Shown: positions 55,787 to 63,873 of the stretch, piece after piece | How the letters are laid out: each line of letters begins with the position of its first letter | Numbering within the stretch: position 1 is the first letter of the stretch | Position numbers and translations under genes: made by a program | Assembly: GCF_003057885.1 (NCBI RefSeq) | Contig: NZ_QAGK01000009.1 | Coordinates: 91,446-155,445, forward strand | Direction of reading: 5' to 3' | Length of the DNA stretch: 64,000 nt | Origin: Oceaniglobus ichthyenteri | GTDB taxonomy: Bacteria > Pseudomonadota > Alphaproteobacteria > Rhodobacterales > Rhodobacteraceae | The notes under the pieces: generated by a model | Database searches by the model: none | The model's input: the letters and a program-made list of their open reading frames with translations, nothing else | What the model was told of the DNA's origin: nothing

Positions 55787-55853
55787 CAAAGAAGTGAGCA
55801 TGGCCATGATCGCAAGTCTGGCAAGAACGCAATGTCTGTGCCATGATTTCGGT

Positions 55854-56249
55854 ATGAAACATTTCATTTTCGCCGCGTTCGCGCTGCTGGCCACCCCTTT
55901 GGCCGCTGAAACGCCCCTGACCGGGCCTGAATTTGATGCCTATACCCAAGGCAAGACGCTGTATTTCAATTCGGGCGGCGTGTCATACGGAGTTGAGGAA
56001 TACATGCCCAACCGGCGCGTGCGCTGGTCGTTTCTGGATGGCGAATGCAAAGAGGGTGAATGGTATGAAAACGGATCCCAGATCTGTTTTGAATATGATG
56101 ACGGCACTGGCCCGCAATGCTGGACCTTTTTCAAAGGCCAGGGCGGATTGCGCGCCCGGTTTGAGGGTGAAAACGTAAGCGATTTCCTGTACGAAGCGCG
56201 CCAAAGCGATGAACCGATGGTATGTCTCGGCCCCAAAATCGGCGTTTGA
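55854..56249 (+). CDS. Small exported protein of unknown function
   Basis: A 131-residue protein with a good signal peptide (MKHFIFAAFALLATPLAAE), then a Trp/Tyr/Cys-rich secreted domain ('VRWSFLDGECKEGEWYENGSQICFEYDDGTGPQCWTFF', 'CLGPK'). Four Cys suggest two disulfides. An upstream in-frame ATG at 55800 would add 18 residues. I do not recognise the family by name; it resembles small periplasmic proteins common in Rhodobacterales. Confidence 0.65.
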   Translation: MKHFIFAAFALLATPLAAETPLTGPEFDAYTQGKTLYFNSGGVSYGVEEYMPNRRVRWSFLDGECKEGEWYENGSQICFEYDDGTGPQCWTFFKGQGGLRARFEGENVSDFLYEARQSDEPMVCLGPKIGV

Positions 56250-56290
56250 CGTTCATCATTTGACGAAAGCGCCGCGCCAAAACGCGGGGT

Positions 56291-57067
56291 TCAAGATGCC
56301 TTTGCAACCGGCGTACGTTTGCCCATGGCCCATTTTGCGGCGGCCGCCCCAAAGGCGGCGAACAAGGGGCGCGACACCGGATCATTGGCGGCGTTCCATT
56401 CGGGATGCCACTGAACCGACAGGCAAAAACCGGGCGCATCCTTGATATAAATCGCTTCGGGCGTCGTGTCGGGTGCCCGTCCGTCAATCACCACCCGCTG
56501 TCCCGGCGTGCGAATGCCTTGGCCGTGCAACGTATTGGTCAGCACCTTTTGCGACCCCATCAAACGATGGAATGGCCCGCCCTCGGTGAAGGTCACGGTG
56601 TGGCGCAGTTCAAATTTTTCCTCCAGCGTGCCATCGGGCGGCATACGGTGATTGTCACGCCCCGGCAGATCGCGGATTTCGGGATCAAGCGTGCCGCCCA
56701 TGGCCACGTTCACCTCTTGAAACCCTCGGCAAATCCCGAAAAATGGCTGCCCCCGCTCAACACAGGCGCGCACAAGGGGCAGCGTGATCGAATCGCGGGC
56801 GCGGTCAAAATCACCATGGGCGGGGGTTGGGGTTTCGCCGTATTCTTCGGGGTGCACATTGGGGCGACCACCGGTCAGCAAAAATCCATCACAGGCCTCA
56901 AGCAATTCAGCCACGGAAACAAACCGCGGATCGGCCGGGATCAACAGCGGCAAGGCGCCCGACACATCGGCAACCGCTTCGGTATTCATCAACCCGCCCG
57001 CCGTTACCGGATATTGATCGTGCAATAGGTTGTGATTCCCGATAATCCCGACGATGGGGCGCGTCAT
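56291..57067 (-). CDS. Gamma-glutamyl-gamma-aminobutyrate hydrolase-like peptidase C26 (PuuD family)
   Basis: A 258-residue class I glutamine amidotransferase-like hydrolase. The nucleophile Cys is in 'PFFGICRGFQEVNVAMGGTL' (about residue 117), with His-Glu in 'SVQWHPEWNA'. 'GFLLTGGRPNVHPEEYGE' is the conserved loop. By family it removes a gamma-glutamyl group in polyamine or related catabolism. The start is ATG 57067 (MTRPIVGIIG). No puu genes accompany it. Confidence 0.88.
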   Translation of the reverse strand: MTRPIVGIIGNHNLLHDQYPVTAGGLMNTEAVADVSGALPLLIPADPRFVSVAELLEACDGFLLTGGRPNVHPEEYGETPTPAHGDFDRARDSITLPLVRACVERGQPFFGICRGFQEVNVAMGGTLDPEIRDLPGRDNHRMPPDGTLEEKFELRHTVTFTEGGPFHRLMGSQKVLTNTLHGQGIRTPGQRVVIDGRAPDTTPEAIYIKDAPGFCLSVQWHPEWNAANDPVSRPLFAAFGAAAAKWAMGKRTPVAKAS

Positions 57068-57180
57068 AGGTTTCGTTCCTTTGCTAAATCTTTTCGCAGG
57101 ATAGAGCGTTTGCGCCGCGCCGCCAACCAAATTTCCGACAGCTTGCCAAAGACTTGGCCGTTGGGTTGGGCGCTGAACAT

Positions 57181-58728
57181 CTACAAAAGCTCGCCCTGTT
57201 CGGGGGGCGATTTTGGTGGTTTGCGTTTTTTGGGCGGGGCCGTGCCCACCGTATAATCACCATCGCCAAAACGCAGGGTGAGCGGATGCGCCTTGGCGGC
57301 AGCTGCCTTGGTGGTGATCACCGCATCCCCACTCAGAACCACCACATAGCCACGCTTCAGGGTTTCTTCATAGCCAAGGGTCAGGCGCACCCGTTCCAGC
57401 GCGGTCAATTTCCGGTGCGCCAAGGCCAGGCGTTCGGTCTGGGCGCGCTGCATCCGGTCGGCCAGCCGGGCCAGATCACGCCGCCCCGCATCGATTTCAC
57501 GCGCGATTGGCACAGGGCTCAGGCGATTGGCCCGTTGTGCCAGACGATCAGCCTGGGTCGCGACGGCGCGGTTCAGGCCCGGTGCCAAACGGGCCGCCAA
57601 TCCGTTTATTTGCCGCGTATCGTTATCCATCCGCGCGCGCAGGGTGGCCGGTCGCAGCACCGCCGCCGCCTGGGTCAGCCGCGCGCGCGCACCCTGACTG
57701 TGCCGGGTCAGGGCCGCAGGCAGGCGCGCGGCGGCCAGATCCAACCGTTGCCGCGCCGGGGCCAGCAGACTTTCCAGCCGGGGCAAGGCGCGCGACACAT
57801 CGCGCAACCGTTGACCGCGCTGGGCCAACATCCGCCCCGACGCCCCGGTCATCCGCGCGCCCTGCCCCGTGACCAGGGCCAAAAGATCGGCACGCACCGG
57901 CACCGCCAGTTCCGCCGCTGCTGTGGGCGTGGGTGCGCGTTTGTCGGAAACGAAATCAATCAAGGTCGTATCGGTTTCATGGCCAACTGCGCTGATCAAC
58001 GGGATATCGCTTTCGGCTGCCGCGCGCGCGACGATTTCTTCGTTAAACCCCCACAAATCTTCGATGCTGCCGCCACCGCGCGCCACGATCAACAGATCGG
58101 GCCGGGGAATCGCCCCGCCGGGGGTAAGGCCATTGAACCCGCGAATCGCCCGGGCGACCTGTGGCGCACAGTCTTTTCCCTGAACCGCGACGGGCCAGAT
58201 CAACACCTGGCGCGGAAACCGTTCGCGCAAGCGGTGCAATATATCGCGAATCACCGCGCCGCTGGGCGATGTGACCACGCCAATCACCTGTGGCAGATAG
58301 GGCAGCGGGCGTTTACGACCTTCGGCAAACAGCCCTTCGGCCTCAAGGGTTTTCTTGCGCTTTTCCAGCATCGCCATCAACGCGCCCACCCCGGCCGGGC
58401 GCAGATCATCCACCGTCAGTTGGTATTTCGATTGCGACCCAAAGGTGGTGAGTTGGCCGGTGGCCACAACCTCCATCCCCTCTTCTGGAACGGTGGCCAG
58501 GGCGGCAACCTGACCCTTCCATGTGACTGAGGCCAGGACGCTGCGATCATCCTTGATGTCGAAATACAAATGCCCCGAGCGCGCCTTGAACACGCGCCCA
58601 ACCTCACCGCGCACCCGGACGCGGCCAAATTCGCCCTCGATGACCCGTTTTACCGCGCCTGCAATTTCGGTCACGGTATATTCGTGGGCATTTTCGCCGG
58701 GGGTGGGATCATCAATCAGGTCAGACAT
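57181..58728 (-). CDS. xseA: Exodeoxyribonuclease VII large subunit
   Basis: A 515-residue nuclease subunit. The OB-fold N-terminus ('[43 protein letters not shown]') is followed by the catalytic domain ('[24 protein letters not shown]', '[26 protein letters not shown]', '[18 protein letters not shown]') and a Leu/Ala/Arg-rich coiled-coil region (about 290-430). It ends with '[22 protein letters not shown]'. ATG 58728 is the start, divergent from purD. Confidence 0.95.
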   Translation of the reverse strand: MSDLIDDPTPGENAHEYTVTEIAGAVKRVIEGEFGRVRVRGEVGRVFKARSGHLYFDIKDDRSVLASVTWKGQVAALATVPEEGMEVVATGQLTTFGSQSKYQLTVDDLRPAGVGALMAMLEKRKKTLEAEGLFAEGRKRPLPYLPQVIGVVTSPSGAVIRDILHRLRERFPRQVLIWPVAVQGKDCAPQVARAIRGFNGLTPGGAIPRPDLLIVARGGGSIEDLWGFNEEIVARAAAESDIPLISAVGHETDTTLIDFVSDKRAPTPTAAAELAVPVRADLLALVTGQGARMTGASGRMLAQRGQRLRDVSRALPRLESLLAPARQRLDLAAARLPAALTRHSQGARARLTQAAAVLRPATLRARMDNDTRQINGLAARLAPGLNRAVATQADRLAQRANRLSPVPIAREIDAGRRDLARLADRMQRAQTERLALAHRKLTALERVRLTLGYEETLKRGYVVVLSGDAVITTKAAAAKAHPLTLRFGDGDYTVGTAPPKKRKPPKSPPEQGELL

Positions 58729-58797
58729 AGGGCGGCCTTGTGAACAGGGAAACTCCACCCTAGAACGCCCGGGACACAAACGAAAGTGAGGCGCGCC

Positions 58798-60063
58798 ATG
58801 AACATCCTGATTTTAGGCAGCGGTGGGCGTGAACATGCCCTGGCATGGGCCGTTCTGCAAAACCCCAGATGCGACCGTTTGATCGTGGCGCCGGGCAATG
58901 CGGGCATCGCAATGATCGCCAAATGCGCCACCTTGGACATTCTGAATGGCGGCGCGGTGGTGCAGTTTTCAGAAGAAAACGCCATTGATTTCGTGATTAT
59001 CGGGCCAGAGGCCCCTTTGGCCGCAGGTGTGGCCGATGATCTGCGCAGTGCGGGCATTTTGGTATTGGGGCCGGGCCAGGCGGCAGCGCAGTTGGAAGCA
59101 AGCAAGCGGTTCACCAAAGAGGTGTGCGATGCCGCAGGTGCGCCCACCGCCGCCTGGGCGCGGTTTGATGCGGCAGAGCCTGCACGCGCCTATATCCGCG
59201 AAAAAGGCGCACCAATCGTGGTCAAGGCCGATGGGTTGGCCGCGGGCAAAGGCGTGATTGTCGCGCTGGACGAGGCAACAGCGCTGGCCGCGGTGGATGA
59301 TATGTTCGCAGGCGAATTTGGCGATGCCGGGGCCGAGGTGGTGATCGAAGAATTCATGGAGGGCGAAGAGGCATCGTTTTTCGTTCTGTGTGACGGCGAA
59401 ACCGTCCTCCCAATCGGCACCGCGCAAGATCACAAACGCGTCGGCGCGGGCGACACCGGGCCAAACACCGGCGGCATGGGCGCCTATTCCCCCGCGCCGG
59501 TGATGACCGATGCGGTGGTCGAGGCGACCATGGCGCAAATCGTACGCCCCACGATGGCGGAAATGGTGCGCCGTGGCACTCCGTTTCAGGGTGTGCTGTT
59601 TGTCGGGCTGATGATCGAAAACGGTCAACCCCGATTGGTGGAATACAACGTGCGCTTTGGCGATCCGGAATGTCAGTGCCTTATGATGCGCCTGGGGGCG
59701 CAGGCGCTGGATCTGATGCTGGCCTGCGCCAATGGACAGCTGGACAAGGCCCAGGTGAATTGGGCCAATGACCATGCCATGTGCGTGGTTATCGCGGCCA
59801 ACGGATACCCCGGAGCATATGAAAAAGGCGATGTGATCGCCGGTCTTGATCGGCTGCGTGCTGACAGTTTCGCCATGATGTTTCATGCGGGGACCCTCAA
59901 GGTTGACGGACAGATGGCGGCACATGGGGGGCGGGTGCTGGGTGCAACGGCACGCGGTGCCACATTGCGTGAAGCCCGGGATCGCGCCTATGACCTGGTG
60001 GATGATGTGCACTGGCCGGGCGGGTTTTGTCGGCGCGATATCGGGTGGCGCGCGCTGGATTGA
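58798..60063 (+). CDS. purD: Phosphoribosylamine-glycine ligase
   Basis: A 421-residue ATP-grasp enzyme of purine synthesis. '[17 protein letters not shown]', '[22 protein letters not shown]', '[20 protein letters not shown]', '[22 protein letters not shown]', '[14 protein letters not shown]' and '[11 protein letters not shown]' are all standard. ATG 58798 is preceded by GTGAGG; a start 12 bases upstream is less likely. Divergent from xseA. Confidence 0.97.
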   Translation: MNILILGSGGREHALAWAVLQNPRCDRLIVAPGNAGIAMIAKCATLDILNGGAVVQFSEENAIDFVIIGPEAPLAAGVADDLRSAGILVLGPGQAAAQLEASKRFTKEVCDAAGAPTAAWARFDAAEPARAYIREKGAPIVVKADGLAAGKGVIVALDEATALAAVDDMFAGEFGDAGAEVVIEEFMEGEEASFFVLCDGETVLPIGTAQDHKRVGAGDTGPNTGGMGAYSPAPVMTDAVVEATMAQIVRPTMAEMVRRGTPFQGVLFVGLMIENGQPRLVEYNVRFGDPECQCLMMRLGAQALDLMLACANGQLDKAQVNWANDHAMCVVIAANGYPGAYEKGDVIAGLDRLRADSFAMMFHAGTLKVDGQMAAHGGRVLGATARGATLREARDRAYDLVDDVHWPGGFCRRDIGWRALD

Positions 60064-60112
60064 CCCCGGGCAATTGGGGGCCAGCCCCCAGACCCCCGGG
60101 ATATTTTCAGCA
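60064..60112 (+). repeat. GC-rich palindromic repeat/terminator after purD
   Basis: CCCCGGGCAATT, then the hairpin GGGGG-CCA-GCCCCC, then AGACCCCCGGGATATTTTC. The inner hairpin plus flanking CCCGGG repeats give a nested palindrome ending in ATATTTT. It is of the kind that recurs in intergenic spaces of Rhodobacterales genomes, and probably also terminates purD or the convergent gene. Confidence 0.55.
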
Positions 60113-60126
60113 AGAAAAAACAGATG

Positions 60127-60857
60127 TTACTGACACGACATCGTTTTGATAAAGCTGGACCGGTCGGTATGCGGCGCAATTGAGCGGGTGGATAGGGTGG
60201 CGTTGTTCAACCGCGTTGCCATCACGTTGCGCCAATCTGCATCTGCAGTGATCAATTCGGGGCCTTGGCCACAATCACGGATGCCACCGGCGATGTCGTT
60301 TTCTCCTATGCGGTGGTTTGTCAGGCCGGTAAGGGATGCCACCGGTGTAAGGCTGAAGCGTTGATCGCCGTGGGCTGCAAAGCGCCAGACCTGAAGGGTT
60401 TTGGCAAGATGCGGGCGGTCGATCCAGGCAATCTCCATGGTGCCGTCCCCGTCCAGATCGGCAGCCCCCAGCGGCGAGAGCCAGCGAAAGCGGTGTCCGA
60501 TCGGGGGTGAGGCCACGAGGGGGACGAGCCGCGCATTGGGATCAAGCCCCCAAACGGCAAGGCGCGCGCCCAAGATATCGCTGCTTTCAACGGTGATGAC
60601 TTCGGGCGTGCCATCGCCGGTAAGATCGACCAGCCGGGGCGCGGTATCTTCGAAAATCATGCCCGGTGGCCATGTCGCCGATTGACGGCTGCCATCGTCC
60701 AGCGTGACCGCAAGTGTGGCAAATTCCACGTCATCGCCCAACACACCGTGGGCATAACGCGTCGTCGGATCGCTATAGCGGGCGCTGCTGATCTTTGCGG
60801 CTGCGCCCGGTGACGCAGCAAGGGCGGCGCAGACACATAGGGCCTGCGCCAGCGCCA

Positions 60858-60858
<1 letters not shown>
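60127..60858 (-). CDS. Exported FG-GAP/VCBS-like repeat protein
   Basis: A 243-residue protein with a signal peptide (MALAQALCVCAALAASPGAAA) and two calcium-binding-like repeats ('LVDLTGDGTPEVITVES', 'AADLDGDGTMEIAWIDR'), the D-x-D/N-x-D-G loops of FG-GAP beta-propellers. Too short for a full propeller. ATG 60858 overlaps the ferredoxin stop (TGATG), so it is translated after the ferredoxin. Function unknown. Confidence 0.8.
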
Positions 60859-61214
<356 letters not shown>

Positions 61215-61335
61215 TTATCTAGTGGGCAAAGCGCCAAGATGCCAGTGCGATTCCGCCAATCTGTGGATAAGTGGCTTCCGCAGGGGCGGCAGACGGGGTA
61301 TGATGCGGCCAAACGCCCACCAGAGGCAGAGCAGT

Positions 61336-61890
61336 ATGACAAGAAATCGGGTTTTCACGGCAGGGATTGTCGGCTGTGCAATAGTGGCCTTGGCCGGTTG
61401 CGCGCCCATGGCCATGCCCGATGTATCCCGGTTTCAAGAACCCGAGTTGAAAGTGGTCGATGCGCCTGCCAACACCAACCCGAATGCCTGTTACAGCAGT
61501 GATATTACTCCGGCTACCGTCGAAACCGTGACGGAACAGGTGTTGGTTCAGCCTGCCGAAGTTTCACCGGATGGCACCGTGCTGCGGCCCGCCAGTTATC
61601 GGACCGAGACAGAAACCAGGATCATCAAGGATCGGTCGGAGATTGTATTTGAAACGGTATGTGAAAAAGATCTGACGCCGCAATTCGTCGCCAGCTTGCA
61701 ACGGGCCCTTGCCGTGCGTGGTTTATACACCGGACCGGTGACCAGCGAAATGAACGCAGAAACCCGGCGCGCCGTACGGCGGTTTCAAAACCCCGAAGGA
61801 TTGCACAGCAGCGTTTTGTCGGTAGCTGCGGCAAAACGGCTGGGCCTAGCCGTATACAGCCGGGACGAAGCATTGGCCACGCGCCGCTGA
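61336..61890 (+). CDS. Lipoprotein with a peptidoglycan-binding domain
   Basis: A 184-residue protein with a lipoprotein signal (TRNRVFTAGIVGCAIVALAGC; lipobox LAGC) and a C-terminal PG-binding-1-like domain ('VASLQRALAVRGLYTGPVTSEMNAETRRAVRRFQ'). It should sit in the inner face of the outer membrane or on the inner membrane and hold the wall. ATG 61336 is chosen because the signal begins there. It is the last intact gene before the insertion-sequence region. Confidence 0.85.
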   Translation: MTRNRVFTAGIVGCAIVALAGCAPMAMPDVSRFQEPELKVVDAPANTNPNACYSSDITPATVETVTEQVLVQPAEVSPDGTVLRPASYRTETETRIIKDRSEIVFETVCEKDLTPQFVASLQRALAVRGLYTGPVTSEMNAETRRAVRRFQNPEGLHSSVLSVAAAKRLGLAVYSRDEALATRR

Positions 61891-62009
61891 GCAGCCATAA
61901 AAAAGGGCGCCACACTGAGCCAGCCCCTACGACAATTACTGAAAATTCCTTGTTCATATAGACGCTGGTTTTTTTGTCTGATCGACCTTAGGACTATAGC
62001 TTCTGTTCC

Positions 62010-62115
62010 TTAATGTGATCCATCACCGGCCTCACAAAAGAAGTTCCAGCATTCGTCGAATGTGACCAGCTCACAGATTTGTGCGAGCGCGACGAACATT
62101 TGGTCGAATGGGTAA
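62010..62115 (-). pseudogene. C-terminal fragment of an IS630-like transposase
   Basis: Minus-strand frame ending in '...FDQMFVALAQICELVTFDECWNFF...' and TAA at 62010 resembles the last 30-35 residues of IS630-family transposases, which end in 'C-x-N/x-FF-x-AAGY'-like tails. It is cut at about 62115, where an IS3-type left end (GGTAATCCCCCCGAATTTAAGGGG) begins. Weak but consistent with an older element. Between it and the lipoprotein gene (61891-62009) I see nothing except A/T-rich sequence. Confidence 0.4.
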
Positions 62116-62181
62116 TCCCCCCGAATTTAAGGGGCTGCAAAAGTAGAATTTTCTCGGCAGGATGAACGAGAAGATTTCGAA
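62116..62181 (+). mobile_element. Left end of an IS3-family element
   Basis: CCCCCCGAATTTAAGGGGCTGCAAAAGTAG is the palindromic left-end sequence just before orfA (ATG 62182). The exact first base cannot be fixed without a second copy. Confidence 0.5.
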
Positions 62182-62281
62182 TGAAGACAAGCAGATACAC
62201 TGAACCGGAGATCCTTGCGATCCTGGCCAGGCCGAAGGCGGTGTGCCGGTAGCGGAGCTGTGCCGCGAACAGGGCATGATG

Positions 62282-62321
62282 CCATTGCCCGGCAGGTGAT
62301 TGCCCTGCAATCGCCGAGAGG
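62282..62321 (+). repeat. Type-A short hairpin element in IS3 orfA
   Basis: 40 bases: CCATTGCCCGGCAG, stem GTGATTGC-CCT-GCAATCGCC, then GAGAGG. The ends match the three copies in istB (CC[G/A][C/T]TGCCCGGCAG...GAGAGG), while the stem is unrelated but still self-complementary. It interrupts the codons between 'EQGM' and 'ASFYNW'. Confidence 0.8.
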
Positions 62322-62352
62322 GAACGCGTCGTTCTATAATTGGCGGGCCAAA

Positions 62353-62395
62353 CGAGACCTTGTTCGCTATTGGTTCAAGAATAATGGTCGAGTGC
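62353..62395 (+). repeat. Singleton hairpin insert in IS3 orfA
   Basis: About 43 bases not found in the normal orfA reading between 'WRAK' and 'GGM'. GACCTTGTTC can pair with GAATAATGGTC (one mismatch and one bulge) around a 13-base loop. Its ends do not match the type-A or type-B elements, so it may be a third kind. Confidence 0.5.
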
Positions 62396-62513
62396 GGCAT
62401 GATGGATGCGTCCATGGCCAGCCAGATGAAAGCCATGGAGGAAGAGAACCGCAGACTGAAGCGGATGTATGCGGACCTGAGCATGCAGAACGATTTGCTG
62501 AAGGAAGCCCTTG

Positions 62514-62560
62514 GAAAAAATTATATATCGGCCATCTCAGCGCCGCGAGATGGCCGAAAC
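62514..62560 (+). promoter_or_regulatory. Programmed -1 frameshift signal of the IS3 element
   Basis: A slippery A6 run (GGAAAAAATT) at the end of orfA is followed within 15 bases by a perfect 10-bp hairpin, CGGCCATCTC-agcgccgc-GAGATGGCCG. This is the usual arrangement for making the OrfAB fusion transposase in IS3 elements. Confidence 0.7.
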
Positions 62561-62739
62561 GGCGTTGGAATGACGGGGCATCAGCATTATGCTGGCATGT
62601 CGGGCGTTTGACGTCAGCGAGACCTGTTATCGCTACAGCCCGAAGCTGAAGGACGAGAACGAGGTGATCGCCGATCTGCTGACAGGGCTGACAGATGCAC
62701 GAAAGACTTGGGTTTTGGCTTGTGTTTCCTGCATTTGCG
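62529..62739 (+). pseudogene. IS3-family transposase orfB, N-terminal fragment
   Basis: Readable as 'RPSQRREMAETALE', then an in-frame TGA where Arg is expected, then 'RGISIMLACRAFDVSETCYRYSPKLKDENEVIADLLTGLTDARKTW'. A one-base loss changes 'GFGLCFLHLR' to another frame, and the gene ends abruptly at 62739 where an IS21-type end starts. The DDE catalytic part is missing from this side. Confidence 0.85.
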
Positions 62740-62866
62740 TGTCAATGATCGTTCAAAACTGACCCGGCTTCAGCGTTTGATTTTGACCCGCCTATTCGGT
62801 GGCAAAGCCGCCAGGCGGGCCGCCCTCATATAGCGAGTCTGTCTGAGGACTTTGTCTGCGTCGCGG
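62740..62866 (+). mobile_element. End of an IS21-family element
   Basis: TGTCAATGATCGTTCAAAACTGACCC at the junction with orfB is the typical IS21-family terminus beginning TG, followed by a second internal copy, GTTTGATTTTGACCC (62774-62788), as in the multiple terminal repeats of this family. The rest up to the istB stop is non-coding. Confidence 0.75.
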
Positions 62867-62979
62867 TTATTTTTCTGTGCGGCGTTTGCTCTGCGCGAAG
62901 CAGTATGACCTGTTGCTGGTCTTGATGATGGCGCAGTGGTGCGTGACGCGATCCAAGAGCGCGGTTGTCATCTTGGCAT

Positions 62980-63020
62980 CCACTGCCCGGCAGGCGCATC
63001 TGGAAGATGCTGCCGAGAGG
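62980..63020 (+). repeat. Type-A short hairpin element 1 in istB
   Basis: 41 bases: CCACTGCCCGGCAG, stem GCGCATC-TGGAA-GATGCTGC, then GAGAGG. It separates 'AVFG' from 'DAKMTT' in IstB and shifts the frame. Confidence 0.85.
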
Positions 63021-63098
63021 GGCCGAAGACAGCGACCCATTCCCCGAACTCAGGTTGGCGGTGAGGATGACGCTGGTTTTCTCGTAGAGCTTGCTGAT

Positions 63099-63137
63099 CC
63101 GCTGGCCGGCAGGCGAATGCATGCATTCGCTGAGAGG
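63099..63137 (+). repeat. Type-A short hairpin element 2 in istB
   Basis: 39 bases: CCGCTGGCCGGCAG, perfect palindrome GCGAATGCATGCATTCGC, then TGAGAGG. It lies between 'LLFHL' and 'ISKLYEK' and adds 13 codons without shifting the frame. Confidence 0.85.
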
Positions 63138-63170
63138 CAGGTGGAACAGCAGTGCGCCGCCGGATTTCGG

Positions 63171-63239
63171 GAGTGAACGTCGGTTCGCTTAGCGACAAAC
63201 CATCCGAGGGATGGTTTGAGGCGTGAACGGGCGGAGCCC
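63171..63239 (+). repeat. Type-B hairpin element in istB (copy 1)
   Basis: About 69 bases: GAGTGAACG..., then stem CAAACCATCC-gag-GGATGGTTTG, then AGGCGTGAACGGGCGGAGCCC. The last module (GAACGGGCGGAGCCC, itself able to fold as GGGC-gga-GCCC) is shared with the other type-B copy. It lies between 'DELGYI' and 'KSGGALL'. Confidence 0.75.
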
Positions 63240-63329
63240 GATATAGCCCAACTCGTCGATGATGACGCAATCCAGAGCCGACAGTTGCCGGATGATCTTC
63301 CCGGCATTACCATCGGCTTGTTCCTTGAT

Positions 63330-63366
63330 CCGCTGCCCGGCAGTGTATGGTTACATGCATGAGAGG
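63330..63366 (+). repeat. Type-A short hairpin element 3 in istB
   Basis: 37 bases: CCGCTGCCCGGCAG, imperfect stem TGTATG-GTTA-CATGCA, then TGAGAGG. It sits between 'INAL' and 'IKEQADGNAGK' and shifts the frame by one. Confidence 0.85.
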
Positions 63367-63470
63367 GAGGGCATTGATCCGATCGACCGCGTTGAAGAAG
63401 TGGGCCTTCTTGCCGTTGTTGATCAATGTGGTTCCAAGCGCGATAGCGATATTGGGTGAAGGGCGCCTTG

Positions 63471-63515
63471 GAAACACGCCAGTGGCGTGTTTCAGCCCGG
63501 AACGGGCGGAGCCCC
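63471..63515 (+). repeat. Type-B hairpin element in istB (copy 2)
   Basis: Stem GAAACACGCC-agt-GGCGTGTTTC, then AGCCCGGAACGGGCGGAGCCCC. The 15-base module GAACGGGCGGAGCCC is identical to copy 1; the stems are different. It breaks IstB right after the P-loop Lys. The whole insert, with flanks, is about 61 bases. Confidence 0.75.
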
Positions 63516-63688
63516 CTCTTTGCCCGCCCCGGTTCCGCCCACCAGGATGAGGTTGTGTGCCTCTTTGGTGAACTGGCCTGAGCAGAACGGTTCGATCTGG
63601 GCCTGGGTGACGGCGGCCGCACCGTAATGAGTGGTGGCAAAATCCTTGTGATGCGGGAACTTCGTGATGCGCATTTGATACTGGCCTC

Positions 63689-63873
63689 TCAGTGATGCAG
63701 AACCAGGCAGGTGGAACGGACTCGCACCGTCTTCTCCACGTAGCCGTCAAAAGCCCGCCCCAGGGGGCGCAGCTCGGCGCGCTCATCTTCAAAAATCTCC
63801 GCAATCGTGCGGGTCGATTGTTCAGGGTGGGCGCGATTTGCCAGCTTCTCGCAGCGCAGGCGCAACCAGTCGT
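63689..63873 (-). pseudogene. istA: C-terminal fragment of IS21 transposase IstA
   Basis: Frame '...FNDWLRLRCEKLANRAHPEQSTRTIAEIFEDERAELRPLGRAFDGYVEKTVRVRSTCLVLHH' with stop at 63689 matches the IstA C-terminus. It is cut at 63873 by the end of another IS3-family element. The rest of istA must lie to the right of the window. Confidence 0.8.

Larger units (their letters stand above)
62182..62530 (+). pseudogene. IS3-family transposase orfA, disrupted
   Basis: Starts as MKTSRYTEPEILAIL..., then a one-base loss near 62227 shifts frame, but 'AEGGVPVAELCREQGM' is readable in the next frame. A 44-base insert (62280-62323) with a type-A hairpin element splits it, and a second about 43-base insert (62353-62395) follows 'SFYNWRAK'. 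After that 'GMMDASMASQMKAMEEENRRLKRMYADLSMQNDLLKEALGK' is intact. It should encode the DNA-binding protein with a leucine zipper; as it stands it is dead. It belongs to the IS2/IS407-like branch of IS3. Confidence 0.85.
62867..63688 (-). pseudogene. istB: IS21-family helper ATPase istB, broken
   Basis: The C-terminal three quarters of IstB can be read in pieces: 'YQMRITKFPHHKDFATTHYGAAAVTQAQ', the P-loop 'LILVGGTGAGK', 'GTTLINNGKKAHFFNAVD', 'IRQLSALDCVIIDELGYI' (Walker B), 'SGGALLFHL', 'SKLYEKTSVILTAN', 'MTTALLDRVTHHCAIIKT' and the tail 'FAQSKRRTEK'. It is interrupted by three type-A and two type-B hairpin elements, plus at least two single-base indels, and lacks about 60 N-terminal codons, being joined directly to the istA end. 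Removing the five inserts leaves about 187 codons, as expected for this part of IstB. Confidence 0.88.

Noticed and set aside
57154..58530. 458-codon + strand open frame
   Set aside because: Antisense to xseA and very rich in Arg/Gln/His; a by-product of high GC.
63680..63710. A further type-A element near the istA/istB junction (CCTCTCAGTGATGCAG...GGCAG)
   Set aside because: Only the CCTCTC end matches; there is no paired stem and the bases are explained by the istA C-terminus and the istB join.
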